A stretch of DNA of 64,000 nucleotides from assembly GCA_964633715.1 (NCBI GenBank), contig CAZWHQ010000022.1, forward strand, positions 1 through 64,000, read 5' to 3'. How positions within the stretch are numbered: the stretch's first letter is position 1; each line of letters starts with the position of its first letter. Both the position numbers and the translations under genes were made by a program. Positions 34,040 through 42,700 of the stretch are shown in pieces. Below the pieces are notes generated by a model, which saw only the letters and a program-made list of their open reading frames with translations, did not search any database and was not told the origin of the DNA. This stretch comes from JAUWVG01 sp964633715 (lineage in GTDB: Bacteria; Acidobacteriota; Aminicenantia; Aminicenantales; Aminicenantaceae).

Positions 34040-35584
34040 ATGAAAATGAAGACAAAATCGATCTTGGGTTTGTTCGCATTAACTCTCTTATTCTCATTCA
34101 ACATGAGTGCAATTCCCAAGGCTGCTGCTGAAACGGATATGACAGTGATCACCAAAAAGGTCTTTCCTTCGGTCGTGAGAGTCGAAGTGCGCAGTGCGAT
34201 CAGGAAAGTTGCCACAGGTGTTGTCCTGGATAAAGGCGGATATATTGTCACGACTGCTCTTGTATCCCCCCGCGATGAAAATATCTACATCATCAATTCG
34301 GAGGGGAAAAAGATTGATGCCGATTTTTTAGGCATGGATTCCGAGACTAATCTGGCTGTTTTAAAAGCAAAAGACGGAAAATTTACACCAATTGCCTTAG
34401 GAGATATTAAAGATGTCTCTGCCGGTGCCTGGGTAGGTGTTGTCGGGATGTCCCTTGAAAATAGTCCCCAGGTCACTCAAGGGATTGTCAGCTCGGTCGG
34501 CGATGACGCTCTCCGCTTGAATGTTTCGGTTTGGAAAGGCTCCAGCGGCAGTCCTGTTGTCAATGACAAAGGTCAAATGGTGGGTATGCTCAGGGGTGTC
34601 TACAGCGATGAGTCACCTGTTGTCATCCAACTTGATGAAAGGGCTGTTACCAGTTCCAACTATACGATGAGACAAGTTGAGGCTCCATCAACCGGACTGG
34701 CTCATGCGGTTCCCATTCCTGTCGTGGAGGAGATCTCTGCTGAAATCAAGGAAAAGGGCAAGGTGGAAAGAGGTTGGCTTGGTGTCAGCATAGGAGAGGA
34801 TGAAAAAGGGAATGTCGGCCTGATTGAAGTGGAAGTCGATTCTCCGGCCGAGGAGGCTGGACTCGAAGTGGGAGATGTCATCCGCAAATTTGATGGGAAG
34901 GATGTTAAAAGCAGTGAAATGCTTGTGACCGAGGTCAGAAAAAGAAAACCCGGAGATACCGTCAATATAACAATCGAAAGGGAAGACAAGGTACAGAGGG
35001 TGAAAGTGACTTTAGGGGAATACACGAGGCAGGACATCTGGAAGGAATTCGAAGTTAGGTTTCCAGCTCTTTTTAGAATTCCCGAGACCTTTCCGAAAGA
35101 GGAAGGGGTTCCCAGAGTTTTCCGGTTTCCAGATGAAGGAAAAGTGCCTGGTGTAAAAGTAACCCCATGGGCTCCCCTTACGGGCCGGAAGTTTATCGGA
35201 GTTTACATCAATGAAATAAACGAAGATCTCTGCGCTTATTTCGGTTTTGATGATGGTCCAGCAATCTTGATCAACCGAATCGAAGAGGATACGCCTGCAG
35301 AACAGGCCGGCCTAAAGGTTGGCGATCTTGTCATCTCGGTTGATGGCAAACGGATACAGACAAGGGATGCCTTTATTGAATTGATTCAGAGCAAAGAAAA
35401 AGGCAGTTTCCTTCGACTCGAAATCTTCCGGGACAAGAAGAAGATGACTATTGACGTTGAGGTCGATGAAGAAGAGCCGTATAGGAATTCATTCTTTCAG
35501 ATTCAGTTCAAACCATCAGTGGAATCTTGGAAAAACCTCTCAGAAAACAGCATTATTAGCATGTATCGGGGCATTAAAGTGTAG
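34040..35584 (+). CDS. HtrA-like protein with degenerate catalytic triad and two PDZ domains
   Basis: 514 residues with signal peptide (cleavage near AAA-E, residue 31). Aligned by eye to DegP, the trypsin-like domain reads GGYIVTTALVS where HtrA has T-N-x-H-V (His replaced by Leu74), and DSETNLAVLK where HtrA has T/S-D-x-A (Asp replaced by Asn104). The serine loop GSSGSPV keeps Ser169. PDZ1 spans about 245-330 (GWLGVSIG, PAEEAGLEVGDVI) and PDZ2 about 385-480 (PAEQAGLKVGDLV). It probably does not cleave by the classical mechanism and may act as a peptide-sensing chaperone or regulator for the ECF system. Confidence 0.8.
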   Translation: MKMKTKSILGLFALTLLFSFNMSAIPKAAAETDMTVITKKVFPSVVRVEVRSAIRKVATGVVLDKGGYIVTTALVSPRDENIYIINSEGKKIDADFLGMDSETNLAVLKAKDGKFTPIALGDIKDVSAGAWVGVVGMSLENSPQVTQGIVSSVGDDALRLNVSVWKGSSGSPVVNDKGQMVGMLRGVYSDESPVVIQLDERAVTSSNYTMRQVEAPSTGLAHAVPIPVVEEISAEIKEKGKVERGWLGVSIGEDEKGNVGLIEVEVDSPAEEAGLEVGDVIRKFDGKDVKSSEMLVTEVRKRKPGDTVNITIEREDKVQRVKVTLGEYTRQDIWKEFEVRFPALFRIPETFPKEEGVPRVFRFPDEGKVPGVKVTPWAPLTGRKFIGVYINEINEDLCAYFGFDDGPAILINRIEEDTPAEQAGLKVGDLVISVDGKRIQTRDAFIELIQSKEKGSFLRLEIFRDKKKMTIDVEVDEEEPYRNSFFQIQFKPSVESWKNLSENSIISMYRGIKV

Positions 35585-35611
35585 ACTTGCTCTTTATGTC
35601 CATCTCGTTTA

Positions 35612-35646
35612 GGAGATGGGGACTATCGTCCTCATCTCCTTTTTTT
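35612..35646 (+). terminator. Strong intrinsic terminator of the ECF2/HtrA operon
   Basis: A 12-bp stem (35612-35623 with 35628-35639, one G-U pair), TATC loop, then seven T (35640-35646). A competing 7-bp hairpin, CCATCTC (35600-35606) with GAGATGG (35613-35619), could form first. It lies 27 bp after the HtrA-like stop. Confidence 0.85.
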
Positions 35647-35924
35647 ATTATTCATGAAAACTACCGACAACATCATTTGTCATTAATGATATCAACTTGG
35701 CAGTGTCATATTTGTAGTATCCATGAACCGCAGTTTATTTGTTAGCCAGTTTATATTAAATGTCGGTATTTTTCACCTGAGGGGCGAGCTGATATTACCA
35801 CATCTGCTTTGTTACGACACAATCGCGGTGGAAAAACCACAGCTTCATGTGCCGATGCCTCGCATCTGCAGCAACCTCAACTCGTGAATAATTCAAAAGG
35901 GAAAAGATCGACTTCTTCATTTCT
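35647..35924. other. Intergenic region between convergent genes
   Basis: 278 bp after the terminator, up to the stop of the minus-strand trmH-like gene. Only a short GTGG-AAAAA-CCAC hairpin around 35828-35840 was noticed. No ORF or RNA is recognised. Confidence 0.4.
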
Positions 35925-36506
35925 CTAAAGGTCAAGCCATTTTTTACGGAAAGATTCAAATTCCTTTTTGGACAAATGGCTCTGTTTTATTTCATTTTTC
36001 TGGAGCCTCTGTCTTATGGCTTCATAAAGCAAAATACCTACAGAGACCGAGAGGTTGAGGCTTTGCGCCATTCCAAACATAGGAATTTTGATCACATAAT
36101 CAGCCAGTTTGAGCGCTTCATCCGATATCCCTTCTGATTCATTGCCAAAGACCAGTGCCATTGGTTGCGTATAGTCAAGATTTGTGTAGGGCAACGATTT
36201 GTCTCCAAGCTGTGTGACAGCGATTTTAAATCCTTTTTTTTTTAACAAATTCAGGCATTTTTTGGTTGAGGAATAATAGGTGAAATTCAGCCATTTTTCT
36301 GCTCTCGTGGAAATGGCTTTGTTTACAGGAAACGGTTTTTTTTCGGAAGTGATAATATCTAAATAAAGTATTCCGGCCGCATCACAGGTTCGCGCCACAG
36401 CGCTTGCGTTATGGGTGTTAGTCACCTCTTCTAAAACGATGTGCAGATCGGGCTGGCGGAAGGAAAGGACTCTCTCAACTTTTTCTATCCTCTCTTCAGT
36501 AGGCAT
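35925..36506 (-). CDS. trmH: SpoU-family tRNA 2'-O-methyltransferase (TrmH-like)
   Basis: 193 residues of the SPOUT fold. Motifs in order: EEVTNTHNASAVARTCDAAG (motif 1 with the Asn/Arg pair), MALVFGNESEGISDEAL (motif 2) and IPMFGMAQSLNLSVSVGILLYEAI (motif 3, trefoil knot). They match TrmH, which methylates G18 of tRNA using SAM. The ATG at 36506 is used; an upstream TTG frame adds six residues without an SD. It is the last gene of the minus-strand heptose cluster and lies 21 bp after the PEMT-family gene. Confidence 0.85.
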   Translation of the reverse strand: MPTEERIEKVERVLSFRQPDLHIVLEEVTNTHNASAVARTCDAAGILYLDIITSEKKPFPVNKAISTRAEKWLNFTYYSSTKKCLNLLKKKGFKIAVTQLGDKSLPYTNLDYTQPMALVFGNESEGISDEALKLADYVIKIPMFGMAQSLNLSVSVGILLYEAIRQRLQKNEIKQSHLSKKEFESFRKKWLDL

Positions 36507-36527
36507 GGCAGAAATATAGCACAAAAA

Positions 36528-37082
36528 TCATGAGAAAAAAATCATTAAAGCTGTCAGAATTGTCCAGTAGAAAAGAGCGCCAAAAAGAGCTCTGGTTTCC
36601 TTATTAACTTTACACTGCTGCCAGCTGAATTTTCGGGGGCTTTTGGGCCAGGAAGGACGAGAAAACGGGAAAAACAGCGGAACTTTTTGGCTGTAAGCTC
36701 TATATTGGGCAGGAAAGAGTTTTTGCATCCTTCCTTTTTCCTCCAGAATTATAACGGGATAAAACACAAGAAAATAGATGGCAAAAATGACTATGGACCA
36801 CCAGGAATTGGAACCGATCACAACACCGATCCCGATGAAAACATTTCCAAGATAAAGAGGATTTCTTGTGTATCTATAGGGGCCTGACGTTGTGAGTTCT
36901 TTTTCTTTTTTGAGATGACCACAGGCCCATAAACGAAGGGACAATCCAATGGATGTGACGGCCAAACCAACCAAAAGGGAGAGTGGAGTCGTTTTGGCAA
37001 ATAGCGCCGTTAATATCAGTGCCAGAAGACCAAAACGGACTCTCCATCTGTATAGGGCAACAAGAATCTTCGGTTTAGCCAT
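36528..37082 (-). CDS. Isoprenylcysteine/phospholipid methyltransferase-family membrane protein
   Basis: 184 residues with four to five hydrophobic helices. GPYRYTRNPLYLGNVFIGIG (residues 67-86) and the later EEKGRMQKLFPAQYRAYSQKVP are the SAM-binding motifs of the PEMT/ICMT superfamily. Bacterial members methylate small lipids or unknown acceptors; the substrate here is not known. It overlaps the end of the heptosyltransferase gene by 8 bp. Confidence 0.78.
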   Translation of the reverse strand: MAKPKILVALYRWRVRFGLLALILTALFAKTTPLSLLVGLAVTSIGLSLRLWACGHLKKEKELTTSGPYRYTRNPLYLGNVFIGIGVVIGSNSWWSIVIFAIYFLVFYPVIILEEKGRMQKLFPAQYRAYSQKVPLFFPFSRPSWPKSPRKFSWQQCKVNKETRALFGALFYWTILTALMIFFS

Positions 37083-38109
37083 GTTTTTCCAAGCGTTGAA
37101 GACTCAGCATGGCCACCTCTTCTGCTGTAATCCTTTTTAAGCATTCCAGATCTGAACATTTTCTTTTGTAACAGTGGCTGCACTCCAGTTCGTGAAAGGC
37201 TACTTCATCCAACTTGGAAAACGGTCCGTTTCGAATTGGGGTTGTAGGGCCAAACAGTCCAACAACGGGACGGGATAAAGCACAAGCAACCTGTAGAGCA
37301 AATGTGTCTCCTGAAATGAGCAGATCAGCTGCTTTGACCAGAGCCATAACTTCTTTTAAGGATAACTCAGGGGCGATTGGTGTATTTGTTTTGGCCTGGA
37401 TCTGTTCTGCTAGGGCTCTTTCACCATTCGTTCCCCAGAGTAGGAGAAAAAACAAATGCATGTTCTTTTTTTTCAGTTTTCTGATCAATTCGATCCAGTT
37501 TTCCGAAAACCATCTTTTTGTCTCCCATGCCGCTCCAACATTAAGAACAACCAGACGGTTCTCTCCACGATATCCTTGTGCTTTTATCTTCTCCTTGAGT
37601 GATTTGGATAGGGCCTCCGGAACCTGCAGCGGAAATTCAAATGTATCATCTTGAATTCCTATTCTTGTGAGAAGCTTCAGGTTTTTGTTTGTGACATGCA
37701 TTTTTTCAGAGATGGGATCCAGATTTTCCGTATAAAAAATCGAGGCAAAGGGCTCCCTCAAATTTTTTTTGTGGAATCCGATTCGTGTTTTTGCTTTGGA
37801 TAAAAAGGCAAACAGCCCAGATTTGATGAGACCTTGGAAATCCAGTGCAACCTGATTTTTCTGGCGGATTTCTTTGACGGCACGCAGAAATTCAGGCCAG
37901 AATTTTTTTGACGCCAAACTCCATTTTTTTGAGGATAATACTATTGTCCTGTCTAGCCCTGGAACAAAGTCGAGAATATTTTTCCCATTATCTTCGACCA
38001 ACCAAGAGATCTTTGCTTCAGGAAATTTTTTTCTCAGTGCCGCAAAGGCAGGGAGAGTATGGATGATATCTCCCAGGGAGCTGAGCCGAATGAAAAGAAA
38101 CTTATCCAT
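37075..38109 (-). CDS. Family 9 LPS heptosyltransferase (WaaC-like)
   Basis: 344 residues. The GT-B N-domain opens with FIRLSSLGDIIHTLPAFAAL, the GT9 acceptor loop. The C-domain has VVLNVGAAWETKRWF and ISGDTFALQVACALSRPVVGLFGPTTPIRNGP, the ADP-heptose-binding segment. It likely adds heptose to the inner LPS core on the cytoplasmic face. Context is decisive: genes for heptose kinase and adenylyltransferase lie directly upstream. Confidence 0.88.
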   Translation of the reverse strand: MDKFLFIRLSSLGDIIHTLPAFAALRKKFPEAKISWLVEDNGKNILDFVPGLDRTIVLSSKKWSLASKKFWPEFLRAVKEIRQKNQVALDFQGLIKSGLFAFLSKAKTRIGFHKKNLREPFASIFYTENLDPISEKMHVTNKNLKLLTRIGIQDDTFEFPLQVPEALSKSLKEKIKAQGYRGENRLVVLNVGAAWETKRWFSENWIELIRKLKKKNMHLFFLLLWGTNGERALAEQIQAKTNTPIAPELSLKEVMALVKAADLLISGDTFALQVACALSRPVVGLFGPTTPIRNGPFSKLDEVAFHELECSHCYKRKCSDLECLKRITAEEVAMLSLQRLEKHG

Positions 38110-38117
38110 CGAAATTC

Positions 38118-38609
38118 TTATAAATGTTTAGTGCTGTCGATTTTGTTTGCTATCAAGCGGAAAAGATCTGAAGTTGAGCGTACTTTTGGTCCGCCGGTTA
38201 TGGCAATCTCGCCGCCGTATCTGAGGACAGCGTCTCTTTCTGGAACGGTTTCTTTTGTGTAATCAGATCCTTTGGCATGGACGTCGGGTTTAAGCGTTTG
38301 AATGATGTTGTTGACTGTGTCCTCATCAAAAATGACCAGAAAATCCACAAAATAAAAGGAAGAAATAATTTCCGAACGTTCCTCTTCAGAGAGAATCGGT
38401 CTTCCAAGTCCCTTGAGTTTCCGAACTGAGGAATCACTGTTGAGGGCGACAATGAGAATATCTCCTTGTTTTTTGGCCTCTTTCAAATATCTTATGTGTC
38501 CTACATGGATGAGGTCAAAACCTCCGTTGGCCAAAACAATACGCTTCCCTTCCTTTCTTTTGATTTGAAGGATTTTTTTCAGTTGATCGAGTCTGTACAG
38601 TTTATTCAA
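38118..38609 (-). CDS. rfaE2: Heptose 1-phosphate adenylyltransferase
   Basis: 163 residues. The nucleotidyltransferase signature is LANGGFDLIHVGHIRYL (HxGH at residues 36-39). LNSDSSVRKLKG and HAKGSDYTKETVPE complete the RfaE domain II/HldC pattern. It makes ADP-D-glycero-beta-D-manno-heptose. In E. coli this domain is fused to the kinase as HldE; here the two are separate genes overlapping by 4 bp (ATGA). Confidence 0.9.
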   Translation of the reverse strand: MNKLYRLDQLKKILQIKRKEGKRIVLANGGFDLIHVGHIRYLKEAKKQGDILIVALNSDSSVRKLKGLGRPILSEEERSEIISSFYFVDFLVIFDEDTVNNIIQTLKPDVHAKGSDYTKETVPERDAVLRYGGEIAITGGPKVRSTSDLFRLIANKIDSTKHL

Positions 38610-39613
38610 TTTTCGGATTGGATCGAATTATTTAACTCCTCAGGGGAGATAACCGCAGTCCCTTTTTTCATGACGACCATACCGCCCGCATGATTGGCCA
38701 GAGTAGCGGCCTCTCTGTGGCTGCTGCCACATGCCAAGGCCAGCGTAAAAACGCTGATGACCGTATCTCCAGCCCCTGTTACATCGACAATATCAGTTGT
38801 TCCGTAAATGGGGATGTCCCATGGTTTTTTTCTCCGTTCGAAAAGGACCATCCCTTTCGAACCCCGGGTGATAAGGATAGACTCAGCTTCTGTTAAATTC
38901 AAAAGGCGCCGCCCCGTTTTTTTGATCGAATTTTCATTGGAATGGAATTCAATTTTAAAGGCTTCCTCGACTTCGGATTCATTGGGCGTTGAGACAGTTG
39001 CGCCTTTAAAATTAAGAACACGAAAACGTGAATCCAGAGAAATAGGAATTTTTAACTTCCGAAAACTTGGGAGGATTTGTTTGTAGATACTCTCTTGGAC
39101 AACAAAATAATTGTAATCTGAAATCAGCAAAGCATGAGAATTATCTTTAAGTTTTAGAAGGATATTAGAGAGCCTTTCTTTGAGCGAATTGTCTTCCGGA
39201 ACTTTTTCTTCATGGTCGATGCGTAAAATCTGCTGTTTTCTGGATGTCTCTTCTCCTGCAAGAATCCGTGTTTTTGTCGGAGTCGGAAAGTTTTTGATTT
39301 GAATCAGGTATTTTGTTGAGATATTATGGGCTTTAAGAATCTGAATGACTTTTTCTCCGGCTGAATCCCTTCCAATCACTCCGACGGGGACAGGTTTTGC
39401 TCCCAGTGATTGCAGGTTAAAAAGAGAATTTCCTGCGCCACCCAATGCGTATTCCTTGTCCTTGTAACTAATGACAAGAACAGGGGCTTCCCTTGAAACT
39501 CGACGTGTCGTTCCGTAAAGGTATTCATCGAGAATGATATCTCCCCATATAATGACTTTTTTTCCTGAGAAGGTCGTAATGATTTCCGATAACTTTTGAC
39601 TCTTTTTGCTCAT
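38606..39613 (-). CDS. rfaE1: Heptose 7-phosphate kinase
   Basis: 335 residues of the PfkB/ribokinase family. It has GGAGNSLFNLQSLGAKPVPVGVIGRD near the N-terminus and the catalytic GTTDIVDVTGAGDTVISVF near residue 270, matching HldA/RfaE domain I. It phosphorylates D-glycero-beta-D-manno-heptose 7-phosphate at O1. The ATG at 39613 is chosen; a TTG at 39628 is possible and neither has a clear SD. It is the first gene of the minus-strand LPS operon. Confidence 0.9.
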   Translation of the reverse strand: MSKKSQKLSEIITTFSGKKVIIWGDIILDEYLYGTTRRVSREAPVLVISYKDKEYALGGAGNSLFNLQSLGAKPVPVGVIGRDSAGEKVIQILKAHNISTKYLIQIKNFPTPTKTRILAGEETSRKQQILRIDHEEKVPEDNSLKERLSNILLKLKDNSHALLISDYNYFVVQESIYKQILPSFRKLKIPISLDSRFRVLNFKGATVSTPNESEVEEAFKIEFHSNENSIKKTGRRLLNLTEAESILITRGSKGMVLFERRKKPWDIPIYGTTDIVDVTGAGDTVISVFTLALACGSSHREAATLANHAGGMVVMKKGTAVISPEELNNSIQSEN

Positions 39614-39722
39614 TGGTTTGTCGTTCAAGATTTAACCAGAAATCCGGGAAAAAATCAAACCAAGTCCTTTCTTGTATTTTAATAGAAGCATTCCTGTTTT
39701 TTTGATATAAAGAATCCTAGTC

Positions 39723-40430
39723 ATGAATATTCAAAATATTTTATCTAAGCTTAAGGACTTGGCCGATCCCAAAGCAGCTGAAGGGATGGCCAGATATGGA
39801 ATTTTGTCCAAAAAAGTTTACGGAGTTTCTATTCCGGAGCTTAGAAAAATGGCCAAGGAAATTGGAAAGGATCAAAAGCTTTCCCTCGAGCTCTGGAAAC
39901 AAAATAGCAGAGAGACGCGGATTCTTGCGGCTCTGGTTGGGGATCCGAATAAGGTTAGGGAAAAACAGATGGACTTGTGGGTGCAGGATTTTGACTCCTG
40001 GGAGGTTTGTGACCAAGCCATTATGAACCTGTTTGAGAAGACAACCTATGCCTACAAAAAGGCCTTTGACTGGTACAAACGGGATGAAGAGTTTGTGAGA
40101 AGAGCAGGATTTGTTTTAATGGCCCGGCTAGCTGTGAGTGACAAAAATGCGGGAGATGAACTTTTCACACAGTTCTTTCGCCCTATCAAGGAAAAATCTC
40201 TGGATGAGAGGATTTACGTAAAAAAGGCTGTCAACTGGGCACTTCGTCAGATCGGAAAACGAAATTTATACTTAAATGCCGAGGCCGTAAAACTTGGAGA
40301 AGATATCGCCCTCTTGGATTCAAAAACTGCGAGATGGATCGCCGCCGATGCTCTTCGTGAACTTAGGAGCATGGCTGTTCAAGAACGTTTGAAAAAAAAA
40401 GAGGATAGGTCAAAAGAGGAGAACAGGTGA
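39723..40430 (+). CDS. AlkD-like DNA alkylation repair protein
   Basis: 235 residues of HEAT-like helices. Family features are YGVSIPELRKMAKEIGKD, FDSWEVCDQAIMNLF and FVRRAGFVLMARLAV, plus the late ERIYVKKAVNWALRQIGKRN with the Trp/Arg that contact DNA in AlkD. AlkD enzymes remove N3- and N7-alkylpurines. The gene is divergent from the heptose operon and overlaps the following gene by 4 bp. Confidence 0.85.
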   Translation: MNIQNILSKLKDLADPKAAEGMARYGILSKKVYGVSIPELRKMAKEIGKDQKLSLELWKQNSRETRILAALVGDPNKVREKQMDLWVQDFDSWEVCDQAIMNLFEKTTYAYKKAFDWYKRDEEFVRRAGFVLMARLAVSDKNAGDELFTQFFRPIKEKSLDERIYVKKAVNWALRQIGKRNLYLNAEAVKLGEDIALLDSKTARWIAADALRELRSMAVQERLKKKEDRSKEENR

Positions 40431-41569
40431 TAAAAAGCAAAATACTACGAGTGTTATGTATTCTATTTTTTGCGAGTGGCCTTTTTGCCCAAGTGATAGA
40501 CATCAAGGAACTGGCCGCCAAACTCGATCCGGAAATTCAGAAAATGATGAGAGACGGACATGTTCCCTCCGCCACTTTAGCCATGGTATCTGGAAAAGAT
40601 GTTATTTGGACAGGAGCCTATGGATTTTCCAATGTTTGGGCTTTGACAAAAGCCGTGCCAAAGACTGTTTATCTTATTGGATCCACATTTAAGACGATGT
40701 CCACCTACGCACTTCTCCAGCTGAAGGAAAAGGGAGTGTTCAAGTTGGATGACAGAGTCAGCGATTATCTGGATGAGTTTCAAATAAAAGGGGAGGACCC
40801 GGCTCAGCCTATCACGTTCAGGCATCTTTTGACCCATACCTCCGGACTGCCTGCAGCCTTCGGCTCCCATCCTGTTTGGGGACACACCGTCCCTTTGCCT
40901 CTAAAAGATTATCTCAAAACATCGCTCAAGCCTGTTAATCCACCCATGACAAGATTTATCTATTCGAACTTAGCCTACACACTCGTTGCCTATTTAGTCG
41001 AAGAATTGTCCGGAGTGCCTTATAGAGAATACATGCAAAAAAACATTTTTGATCCTATTGGATTGATAGACACGGCCTTCGAACCGCGGCCGGATATGGA
41101 GGAGAGGCTGGCAATCCCATACAGATTTAGTGAAAAAATAGAATCCCAAATCCCTGTAATAAAGCAGAAGGCGGATGTATGGCCCGCAGGGATCGTGTAT
41201 GGAACGATATTGGATCAAGCGAAGTGGCTGATTGTCAATCTTAATGCGGGCGCCCTCAATGGGCATCGTTTGATAGGTGAGGAAACTTTTGAAGAGATGA
41301 TGACACGCCAGTATGAAAAATTTACAGGGCCAATCAGTGCAGGCTGGTTGAATGAAACCACAGGCCTTGGGTTGACTTGGTGGATGTCAGAAAGGAATAG
41401 CGACACTCTTTTTGCACACAGCGGAAGTGTAACCGGGTACACAGCATTCCTTGTCGGTAACTTGGATAAAAAAATCGGATTTGCTGTTTTGACCAATGGG
41501 ACTCGAGCCCATTCTTTTCTCTTCGAGCTGGCCGTGAAGGCGCTAGATATTCTTGAAAGCCTTCTTTAG
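40427..41569 (+). CDS. Exported beta-lactamase-fold serine hydrolase
   Basis: 380 residues with a signal peptide (cleavage near LFA-Q, residue 22). The class C/DD-peptidase motifs are intact: STFK (Ser nucleophile and Lys), YSN in RFIYSNLAYTLVAYLVEEL, and HSGSVTGYTAF near the C-terminus as the KTG equivalent. Substrate is unknown; such proteins may act as peptidases or esterases. The start is GTG within the AlkD stop overlap, with GAGGAG 5 nt upstream. Confidence 0.82.
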   Translation: MIKSKILRVLCILFFASGLFAQVIDIKELAAKLDPEIQKMMRDGHVPSATLAMVSGKDVIWTGAYGFSNVWALTKAVPKTVYLIGSTFKTMSTYALLQLKEKGVFKLDDRVSDYLDEFQIKGEDPAQPITFRHLLTHTSGLPAAFGSHPVWGHTVPLPLKDYLKTSLKPVNPPMTRFIYSNLAYTLVAYLVEELSGVPYREYMQKNIFDPIGLIDTAFEPRPDMEERLAIPYRFSEKIESQIPVIKQKADVWPAGIVYGTILDQAKWLIVNLNAGALNGHRLIGEETFEEMMTRQYEKFTGPISAGWLNETTGLGLTWWMSERNSDTLFAHSGSVTGYTAFLVGNLDKKIGFAVLTNGTRAHSFLFELAVKALDILESLL

Positions 41570-41587
41570 CCAAAATCGAAAATTATT

Positions 41588-41768
41588 CATGTTTTGCAGG
41601 CCAGGCCCCATGAACATTAATATTTAGTCTTTTTAATCCATAATTAATGCAAAATCAGTTATAATGTTAAGTTCTAATACGTTTTGCACAATAAGGAAAA
41701 TTGAATGAACAGATCGAAAATCTTCACTGAGGAAATTTTGTTTTGCATGTTTTGCAGGCCAGGCCCCA
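41588..41768. repeat. 23-bp direct repeat flanking AT-rich DNA
   Basis: An identical 23-bp sequence beginning CATGTTTTGC and ending GGCCAGGCCCCA occurs at 41588-41610 and 41746-41768, 158 bp apart. The GC-rich half stands out from the AT-rich spacer. The spacer has a 7-bp inverted repeat (41615-41621 with 41643-41649) and a TATAAT at 41660. No ORF of note is inside. It precedes arsM by 27 bp and could be a recombination duplication or a dispersed repeat. Confidence 0.8.
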
Positions 41769-41795
41769 ATAAAGCTAAATTTTTTCATTTTTAAA

Positions 41796-42629
41796 ATGGA
41801 TAACCAAGACATCAAAAAAATTGTCAGAGAGGGCTATGCGAAAACGGCCAAACAGGAATCGTCATGCTGTCCATCGGCGAATTCATGCTGTGGAACACCG
41901 AGTTCGTCAGATACCATCAGCAAAAAGATTGGATATTCTGATTCAGAACTCCAGTCTGTCCCGGAAGGCGCCAATCTTGGGCTCGGCTGTGGAAATCCTG
42001 TGGCGCTGGCATCCGTCAAAGAAGGGGAAACCGTGCTGGATTTGGGTGCAGGAGCTGGATTCGACTGTTTTTTAGCCGCCCAGAGAGTGGGAGAAAAGGG
42101 ACGGGTTATCGGTGTCGATATGACACCTGAAATGGTCGAAAAAGCTCAAGCGAATGCCGAGAAGGGATCGTACAGCAATGTAGAATTCAGACTTGGCGAC
42201 ATCGAAAAACTTCCTGTGGACAGCCAAACTGTTGATGTCATCATTTCAAACTGTGTCATCAACTTATCGCCGGATAAGGAACAGGTTTTTGCTGAGGCTT
42301 TTAGAGTCCTCAAACCTGGCGGAAGGCTTATGATTTCTGATATTGTCCTATTGAATGAGCTCCCGGACTTCATCAAAAATAATGCCCAAGCCTATATTGG
42401 TTGTGTATCTGGCGCTATCTTAAAAGATACCTATTTAGGCTTAATAAAAAAAGTCGGCTTTAAAGATGTTCAAATTCTGGATGAAGTTTCTTTTCCGCTT
42501 GACAGTCTCGCCAGTGACCCTACTATAGAAGCTTTTTTCGGACAAATGAAAGATAAAGATATCTCTATTGAATCGATTTTAAAAAGTGTGTCCTCGGTAA
42601 AAAGCATCAAGGTTCAAGCTTTAAAATAG
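41796..42629 (+). CDS. arsM: Arsenite S-adenosylmethionine methyltransferase
   Basis: 277 residues. It methylates As(III). The SAM site is VLDLGAGAGFDCFLAAQ (residues 80-96). The three arsenic-binding cysteines fit C65 (GLGCGNP), C153 (SNCVINL) and C203 (IGCVSGA); the last two keep the 50-residue spacing of characterised ArsM. An N-terminal CC pair and another CC add metal-binding potential. No arsR or efflux gene is adjacent. The directly upstream 23-bp repeat raises the possibility of acquisition. The ATG has no strong SD. Confidence 0.9.
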   Translation: MDNQDIKKIVREGYAKTAKQESSCCPSANSCCGTPSSSDTISKKIGYSDSELQSVPEGANLGLGCGNPVALASVKEGETVLDLGAGAGFDCFLAAQRVGEKGRVIGVDMTPEMVEKAQANAEKGSYSNVEFRLGDIEKLPVDSQTVDVIISNCVINLSPDKEQVFAEAFRVLKPGGRLMISDIVLLNELPDFIKNNAQAYIGCVSGAILKDTYLGLIKKVGFKDVQILDEVSFPLDSLASDPTIEAFFGQMKDKDISIESILKSVSSVKSIKVQALK

Positions 42630-42651
42630 GAAACATCTTCATTCCCTCGCT

Positions 42652-42680
42652 TTCAAATTAAATGAGAATTTGTCTATAAT
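42652..42680 (+). promoter_or_regulatory. Promoter of the gluzincin/propeller gene
   Basis: TTCAAA (42652-42657), 17 bp, consensus TATAAT (42675-42680). The predicted start site near 42687 lies after the ATG at 42683, so translation should begin at 42701. Confidence 0.55.
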
Positions 42681-42700
42681 GGATGAGTTGTTCGAGGGCT

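Noticed and set aside
41633..41815. 60-codon minus-strand frame across the 23-bp repeat region
   Set aside because: AT-rich, no SD, overlaps the repeat and the start of arsM.
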